Source: Flavobacteriales bacterium (lineage in GTDB: Bacteria > Bacteroidota > Bacteroidia > Flavobacteriales_F > PHOS-HE28). Taken from it: a stretch of 47,406 bases of DNA. Both the position numbers and the translations under genes were made by a program. Each line of letters opens with the position of its first letter. Position 1 is the first letter of the stretch. The stretch lies in contig JADZAC010000092.1 in the NCBI GenBank assembly GCA_020852835.1, positions 1 to 47,406 of the forward strand. The letters run 5' to 3'. This document shows positions 42,907 through 47,406 of the stretch, one piece after another. The notes under the pieces were generated by a model. That model was given only the letters and a program-made list of their open reading frames with translations. It did no database searches and was not told the origin of the DNA.

Positions 42907-43926
42907 ATGAAGGTTGCAATTGCAGGCGCCACTGGCATGGTGGGCGGGGTGATGTTGCAGGTGCTGGAAGAACGCATGGGCGCCCTGGTGGACGTGCTGC
43001 TTCCGGTGGCGACCGAAAAAAGCATCGGGAAAACGGTCCGCTTCAAAGGGAAGGACATCGCCGTGATCGGCATGGAGGATGCCGTTCGCGAAAGGCCTGA
43101 CTTGGCTTTGTTCTCTGCAGGCGGGGCCACTTCGCTGGAGTGGGCGCCCCGGTTTGCGGCGGCAGGCACCATCGTTATCGACAACAGCAGTGCTTGGCGC
43201 ATGGACCCGGAGAAATTGCTGGTGGTGCCCGAGATCAATGGCAAGTTGCTGGCCGCCACGGACCTTTCCCGGGGAGGCATCATTGCCAACCCCAACTGCA
43301 GCACCATCCAGCTGGTGATGGCATTGGCTCCGCTGCACGCCAAGTATGGCGTGGAACGCGTGGTGGTGAGCACGTACCAGAGCGTAACGGGCACCGGCGT
43401 GAAGGCGGTGCAGCAGTTGGAAGATGAGCGCCACGGCAGGGACGGTGAAAAAGCCTATCCCTACCGGATCGACAAGAACGTGCTGGCCCGCTGTGACGAC
43501 TACACCGCCAACGGCTATACCAAGGAGGAGATGAAGCTGGTGAACGAAACGAAGAAGATCCTGGACCCCTCCATCCGGGTGACCGCCACGGCGGTGCGCG
43601 TGCCGGTGACCGGTGGGCACAGCGAGGCGGTGAACGTGCAGTTCGCCACGGACTATGACCTGGCCGACGTGCGCAGTTTGTTGCGGGCAGCCCCGGGCAT
43701 TGAACTCGTTGACGATCCCTCAGCGGACGCCTATCCCATGCCGTTGCACGCCCAGGGCAAGGATGCCGTTTACGTGGGGCGTTTGCGGCGGGATGAAAGC
43801 CAGGCCAATAGCCTCAACCTCTGGGTGGTGGCGGATAACCTGCGCAAAGGGGCGGCCACCAATGCGGTGCAGATCGCGCAGTTGCTGGTAGGCCAAGGCA
43901 TCATGGCCCCTGCCCGGCCGGCCTGA
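42907..43926 (+). CDS. asd: Aspartate-semialdehyde dehydrogenase
   Basis: NADPH-dependent formation of aspartate semialdehyde, the branch point to lysine/diaminopimelate, threonine and methionine. The 339-residue protein starts MKVAIAGATGMVGGVMLQVLEER, the nucleotide-binding fold. The catalytic cysteine is C131 in IIANPNCSTIQLVMAL, and VRVPVTGGHSEAVNVQF includes the conserved histidine and glutamate of the active site. An upstream in-frame extension crosses the promoter and is rejected. It is divergent from the lamin-tail gene and convergent with lspA, 26 bases apart. Confidence 0.97.
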   Translation: MKVAIAGATGMVGGVMLQVLEERMGALVDVLLPVATEKSIGKTVRFKGKDIAVIGMEDAVRERPDLALFSAGGATSLEWAPRFAAAGTIVIDNSSAWRMDPEKLLVVPEINGKLLAATDLSRGGIIANPNCSTIQLVMALAPLHAKYGVERVVVSTYQSVTGTGVKAVQQLEDERHGRDGEKAYPYRIDKNVLARCDDYTANGYTKEEMKLVNETKKILDPSIRVTATAVRVPVTGGHSEAVNVQFATDYDLADVRSLLRAAPGIELVDDPSADAYPMPLHAQGKDAVYVGRLRRDESQANSLNLWVVADNLRKGAATNAVQIAQLLVGQGIMAPARPA

Positions 43927-43952
43927 TCGGGCTCCGGCCCGGAGATAGGCGG

Positions 43953-44612
43953 TCACCGCCCGGGGTGTGTCCCGCTGTCCGCAGGTGGGGCGGTATTGTC
44001 GGCTTGCGGGGTAGGCACCGCGTGGCGCTGCAGCAGGATCACCATTACAATGCCCACGCTGATGGCCGCGTCCGCGATATTGAACACCGGCCGAAAGAAT
44101 TCAAACTCCTGGCCGCCCCAAATGGGAAGCCATTGCGGGAGTTGCCCTTGCACCAGGGGGAAATAGAACATGTCCACTACCGCACCGTGCAGGAACGAGG
44201 CGTAACCGCCGGCTTCGGGAAACAGCACGGCTTTCTGGAACGGGGTGCTGGCATCGAAGATCAAGCCGTAGAATGCACTGTCGATGATGTTGCCCAAGGC
44301 GCCGGCAAATACCAGGGCCAAGCTGGTCACCATGGCCGGCCGGTGTTTTTCACGCACGGCCTTCCTGAGCAAATATCCGATCCCCACCAGGGCGATCATG
44401 CGGAACAGGGTGAGCGCCACCTTGCCAAGTTTGCCACCGAACTCCAGCCCGAAAGCCATGCCCCGGTTCTCCACGAACTGCAGGTAGGCCCACGTATGGC
44501 CTTCACCGAACAGCGGAACCGATTCCCCCAGGAAGAAGCTGAGCTTCACCCAGAATTTCAGCAGCTGGTCCGCCAGGAGGACCGCCAATATGATCAGGAT
44601 GGGGCGCTTCAC
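43953..44612 (-). CDS. lspA: Lipoprotein signal peptidase (signal peptidase II)
   Basis: Membrane aspartic protease that removes signal peptides from diacylglyceryl-modified prolipoproteins. The 219-residue protein has four membrane helices and the conserved blocks ENRGMAFGLEFGG, GALGNIIDSAFYG and VFNIADAAISVGIVMV, the last two with the catalytic aspartates. VVDMFYFPLVQGQLP is the usual loop in Bacteroidetes LspA. The last 25 residues are a non-conserved tail. It lies 16 bases after the dksA-like gene, in an ileS-dksA-lspA order. Confidence 0.95.
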   Translation of the reverse strand: MKRPILIILAVLLADQLLKFWVKLSFFLGESVPLFGEGHTWAYLQFVENRGMAFGLEFGGKLGKVALTLFRMIALVGIGYLLRKAVREKHRPAMVTSLALVFAGALGNIIDSAFYGLIFDASTPFQKAVLFPEAGGYASFLHGAVVDMFYFPLVQGQLPQWLPIWGGQEFEFFRPVFNIADAAISVGIVMVILLQRHAVPTPQADNTAPPADSGTHPGR

Positions 44613-44628
44613 GGCAAATTCAGGCCGA

Positions 44629-45630
44629 TCAGTTGCTCATCTGCTGCTTGGCCTCAATGCTCAGCGTGGCATGGGGCACCAGCCGGAGGCGTTCCTTGCT
44701 GATGAGCTTGCCGGTGACCCGGCAGATGCCGTAGGTCTTGTTGCGGATGCGCAGCAAGGCATCTTCCAAGTGCTTGATGAATTTCTCCTGGCGGCCGGCC
44801 AGCTGTGCCGTTTCCTCACGGCCCAGGGTCTCACTGCCGTCCTCGATCATCTTGAAGGAGGGGCTGGTGTCTTCGGTGCCGTTGCTATCGTTGTTGGCCA
44901 AGGTCTGCTTCAACAGGTCATAGTCCTTGCGGGCCTCATCCAATTTGGCGTTGATGATCGCGCGGAACTCTTCCAGCTCTTGATCGGAATAACGTGCCTT
45001 GTCGCCAGCTTCCAAGGTGCTCACCTGCACTTTTACCATGGGGGTGACGCGGGGCATGCTGGGTCCGCTGCCTTGGGTAACGAGCGGTTTGGACGAGATT
45101 TTGGGATCGGGGGCTTGTTCCACGGTCTTCTTGGCTTTTTTTGCTTTCGGCTTGGGGGGCGCAGCCACCTTTTCCGGGGCTGTTTTGGGCGCAACCGCCG
45201 GTTTGGCGGACTTTACTGCCTGCTTTGCCACAGGTGCTGGCGCTTGCTTTGGCGCCTGTTTCCGGGCAGGTTTGTTCACCGGCTTTGCTCCGGCCGGCGA
45301 TTTTACGGGTTTGGCCGGCGCCTTCTTGGCCACCGGCTTTACGGTCTTCTTGGTCACGGACTTTACAGATTGTTTGGCCGGGGCAACCTTCTTCTTGGCT
45401 ACGGGCTTGGCCGGTGCAGCTTTCTTGGCCGGGGCTTTTACCACTGGTTTGGGTTTTGCCACCGCTTTCTTTACTGCGGTTTTTGCCACGGATTTCTTCG
45501 GGGCGGCTTTGTTGGAGGAGGGTTTGGCAACGACCTTCTTTGCCACGGCTTTCTGCACGGATTTCTTGGCTGCCGGTTTTTTCCCAGCTGCCTTTTTGAC
45601 CGGGTTCGATGTGATCTTCTTCGCTGCCAT
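44629..45630 (-). CDS. TraR/DksA-family protein with a histone-H1-like lysine/alanine/proline-rich N-terminal tail
   Basis: 333 residues in two parts. Residues 1 to about 185 are nearly all K, A, P and V in short repeats (KKAAPAKPVAKKK, KPVAKKAPAKPVK), like histone H1 or bacterial Hc1/AlgP-type tails. Residues 200-333 form a DksA/TraR domain: a coiled coil (YSDQELEEFRAIINAKLDEARKDYDLL) and the finger region IRNKTYGICRVTGKLISKERLRLVPHATLSIEA. Of the four zinc cysteines only C303 remains, the only cysteine in the protein, so the finger is metal-free, as is frequent in Bacteroidetes. The role is probably RNA polymerase secondary-channel regulation; the tail could add DNA binding. It lies between ileS and lspA. 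Confidence 0.9.
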   Translation of the reverse strand: MAAKKITSNPVKKAAGKKPAAKKSVQKAVAKKVVAKPSSNKAAPKKSVAKTAVKKAVAKPKPVVKAPAKKAAPAKPVAKKKVAPAKQSVKSVTKKTVKPVAKKAPAKPVKSPAGAKPVNKPARKQAPKQAPAPVAKQAVKSAKPAVAPKTAPEKVAAPPKPKAKKAKKTVEQAPDPKISSKPLVTQGSGPSMPRVTPMVKVQVSTLEAGDKARYSDQELEEFRAIINAKLDEARKDYDLLKQTLANNDSNGTEDTSPSFKMIEDGSETLGREETAQLAGRQEKFIKHLEDALLRIRNKTYGICRVTGKLISKERLRLVPHATLSIEAKQQMSN

Positions 45631-45654
45631 GTAGCCCCCCCTTTTAATGGTCCG

Positions 45655-45662
45655 CGAATATA
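45655..45662 (-). promoter_or_regulatory. -7-like box in front of the dksA-like gene
   Basis: TATATTCG on the minus strand, one mismatch from TAnnTTTG, lies 24 bases before the ATG. Between the two stands a run of seven G (45635-45641), five bases ahead of the ATG, which may help ribosome binding or be prone to slippage. Confidence 0.4.
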
Positions 45663-45676
45663 GGTAAATCCGCACC

Positions 45677-47406
45677 TCAGGAAAGGGCTTTGGTCAGGGC
45701 CAAAAGGCACTTGCCGGCCCCTCCAAGCTCCAGATCGGCCGGTTGGCCATGTTTCGGATCAAATTCATTCACAAGAATTTGATCCTCAGGGGTTATTGCC
45801 AGGGTTTCCGAGCGGATATGGGCGGCAAAGCGATCCACTGCCTGCTCGAAGAGGCCGCCCCCATTCCGCAAGACGTGCAGTTCGATCCGGTCAGTGACCT
45901 CCAAACCGCGCTCTTTACGCAAGGTTTGGATACGGCTAACCACCTCACGGGCAATGCCTTCGAGTTGCAGTTCAGCACTCAAGGTGATGTCCAGCGCCAC
46001 GGTGAGGGCCCCATCGCTGGCCACGCTCAGGCCTGGCACCGCATCGGCGGTGATCTCCACGTCGTCGCGCAAGAGTTCCACCTCCTGGCCATCGATGGTG
46101 AGCCTCATGCTGCCCTTGGCCTCCAGTTCGGCGATCCGGGCTTGATCGAACGCGGAAACGGCGGCGGCCACGCTCTTCATCAGCTTGCCCATGCGCGCAC
46201 CGAGCTTTTTGAAATCGGGCTTGATCTTTTTGGTGAGCTTGCTCTCGTTGGCGTCGAGGATCACCAGCTCCTTCACGTTCACTTCGCTCAACACCAGATC
46301 GCTGACCGCCTCCAGGCGTGAGCGCATTGCGGCGTCCGTCACGGGCACCATCATCTTCTGCAATGGCTGGCGCACCCGATGGCCTTCTTTCTTGCGGATG
46401 CTCAGCACCAGGGAGGTGAGCTTTTGGGCAAGCGCGGTGCGTTGCTCCAGTTCCAGATCGATGGCTTGTTCATCGTGCTTGGGCCAGTCGCTCAGGTGAA
46501 CCCCCTCGGCTCCGCTCGGGGTTCCAGCATGAAGGTCGCGATACAAGCGATCGCTGAAGAAGGGTGCGATCGGCGCACTTAACATCGCCACCACCTCCAG
46601 GCAGCGGTGCAAGGTTTGGTAGGCCGCGTTCTTGTCGCCCCCTCGAGCGGAGCCGAGGGCGTCGCCCTTCCAGAAGCGGCGGCGGTTGAGGCGCACGTAC
46701 CAGTTGCTCAGGTCCTCCACCACGAAGTCCTGGATGGTGCGCGCGGCGATGGTGGGCTCGTAGTCGCCGTAGTTCGTATCGGCCACCTTCATCACACTGT
46801 TGAGGCGCGAGAGGACCCAGCGATCGCTTTCCGTGAGCGTGGCTTCGCCCTTACCATCGTACCCATCGATGTTGGCGTACAGTGCGAAGAAGTTGTAGGT
46901 GTTGAAGAGCGCACGGAAGAACTTGCGCTGCACTTCGGTGATGCCTTCGGCGTCGAACTTCAGGTTGTCCCACGGCGACGCGTTGCTGATCATGTACCAG
47001 CGCACGGCATCGGCACCGTACTGGTCCAGGGTGGTGAACGGATCCACGGCGTTGCCTAGGCGTTTGCTCATCTTCTGGCCCACCTTGTCCAGCACCAGGC
47101 CGTTGCTCACCACGGTCTTGTAGGCCACCTGATCAAAGACCAAGGTGCTGATGGCGTGCAGGGTATAGAACCAGCCGCGCGTTTGATCCACGCCTTCCGC
47201 AATGAAGGCGGCCGGGAACTTCTCCTTGAAGGTGGCCTCGTTCTCGAAGGGGTAGTGCCATTGCGCGTAGGGCATCGCACCACTGTCGAACCACACCTCG
47301 ATCAGGTCGGTCTCTCGCTTCATCGGCTTGCCGCTTGGGGAGACGAGCACGATGTGGTCCACGAATGGGCGGTGGATGTCCACGCGGTCGTAGTTGGCAT
47401 CGCTCA
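45677..47406 (-). CDS. ileS: Isoleucyl-tRNA synthetase, C-terminal part; 5' end outside the window
   Basis: About 576 residues of the C-terminal half are present. The class I KMSKR signature appears in LDKVGQKMSKRLGNAVDP, preceded by ETDLIEVWFDSGAMPYAQWHYPF and GVDQTRGWFYTLH, both typical of IleRS. The anticodon-binding domain follows with DRWVLSRLNSVMKVADTNYGDYEPT and LSNWYVRLNRRRFWKGD. The C-terminal region lacks the zinc-finger cysteines of E. coli IleRS and carries the longer extension of the eukaryote-like type 2 enzymes. It heads an apparent ileS-dksA-lspA group; the gap to the dksA-like gene is 46 bases and includes a promoter-like box. Confidence 0.96.
   Translation of the reverse strand, partial: SDANYDRVDIHRPFVDHIVLVSPSGKPMKRETDLIEVWFDSGAMPYAQWHYPFENEATFKEKFPAAFIAEGVDQTRGWFYTLHAISTLVFDQVAYKTVVSNGLVLDKVGQKMSKRLGNAVDPFTTLDQYGADAVRWYMISNASPWDNLKFDAEGITEVQRKFFRALFNTYNFFALYANIDGYDGKGEATLTESDRWVLSRLNSVMKVADTNYGDYEPTIAARTIQDFVVEDLSNWYVRLNRRRFWKGDALGSARGGDKNAAYQTLHRCLEVVAMLSAPIAPFFSDRLYRDLHAGTPSGAEGVHLSDWPKHDEQAIDLELEQRTALAQKLTSLVLSIRKKEGHRVRQPLQKMMVPVTDAAMRSRLEAVSDLVLSEVNVKELVILDANESKLTKKIKPDFKKLGARMGKLMKSVAAAVSAFDQARIAELEAKGSMRLTIDGQEVELLRDDVEITADAVPGLSVASDGALTVALDITLSAELQLEGIAREVVSRIQTLRKERGLEVTDRIELHVLRNGGGLFEQAVDRFAAHIRSETLAITPEDQILVNEFDPKHGQPADLELGGAGKCLLALTKALS

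Overview
This window looks like a chromosomal segment of a high-GC member of the Bacteroidota, most likely Flavobacteriales. The grounds are: several secreted proteins with type IX secretion system (T9SS) C-terminal sorting domains; a succinate dehydrogenase with a single five-helix cytochrome b558 subunit; promoter -7 boxes of the Bacteroidetes form TAnnTTTG; few Shine-Dalgarno sequences; and a metal-ligand-poor DksA-like protein. The order assignment is inference, not a database result.

Layout. 1-4767 (minus): a partial methyltransferase behind the sdhCAB operon, which is interrupted between sdhC and sdhA by a four-helix-bundle gene flanked by short repeats. 4979-8527 (plus): Sua5-type tRNA modification enzyme, dxr (isoprenoid synthesis) and rseP (site-2 protease). 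8605-10584: a lone receiver domain, two very small membrane proteins and a convergent cysteine-containing Crp/Fnr regulator. 10762-14124: rluB with a long basic tail, yraN, a DUF4412 protein and an LD-carboxypeptidase. 14284-21054 (plus): an ECF sigma factor, a putative membrane anti-sigma protein that ends in a T9SS-type domain, and two large paralogous secreted proteins with nidogen-like domains; a strong terminator follows. 21116-27304: metF, a secreted M1 aminopeptidase, ribE and a further T9SS cargo protein. 27584-34967 (plus): M17 aminopeptidase, pdxA, then the lipid block yceD(DUF177)-rpmF-plsX-fabH-accB-accC. 35019-40205 (plus): a small membrane protein and nuoABCDEF, with nuoG-N absent. 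40259-42850 (minus): a lamin-tail-domain surface protein. 42907-47406: asd, then convergent lspA, a DksA-like protein with a histone-H1-like tail, and the C-terminal part of ileS.

Most genes are housekeeping: respiration (sdh, nuo), fatty-acid and phospholipid initiation (plsX, fabH, accBC), isoprenoid, riboflavin, PLP, folate and aspartate-family metabolism, and envelope proteolysis. The accessory content is the surface programme: five probable T9SS cargoes plus one membrane protein carrying the same C-terminal domain. The best candidate for something undescribed is the sigma/anti-sigma/nidogen locus at 14284-21054, where the putative anti-sigma factor carries the sorting-type domain found on its neighbours.

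No tRNA, rRNA, CRISPR array, prophage or transposase was seen. Homology statements rest on motifs recognised by eye.
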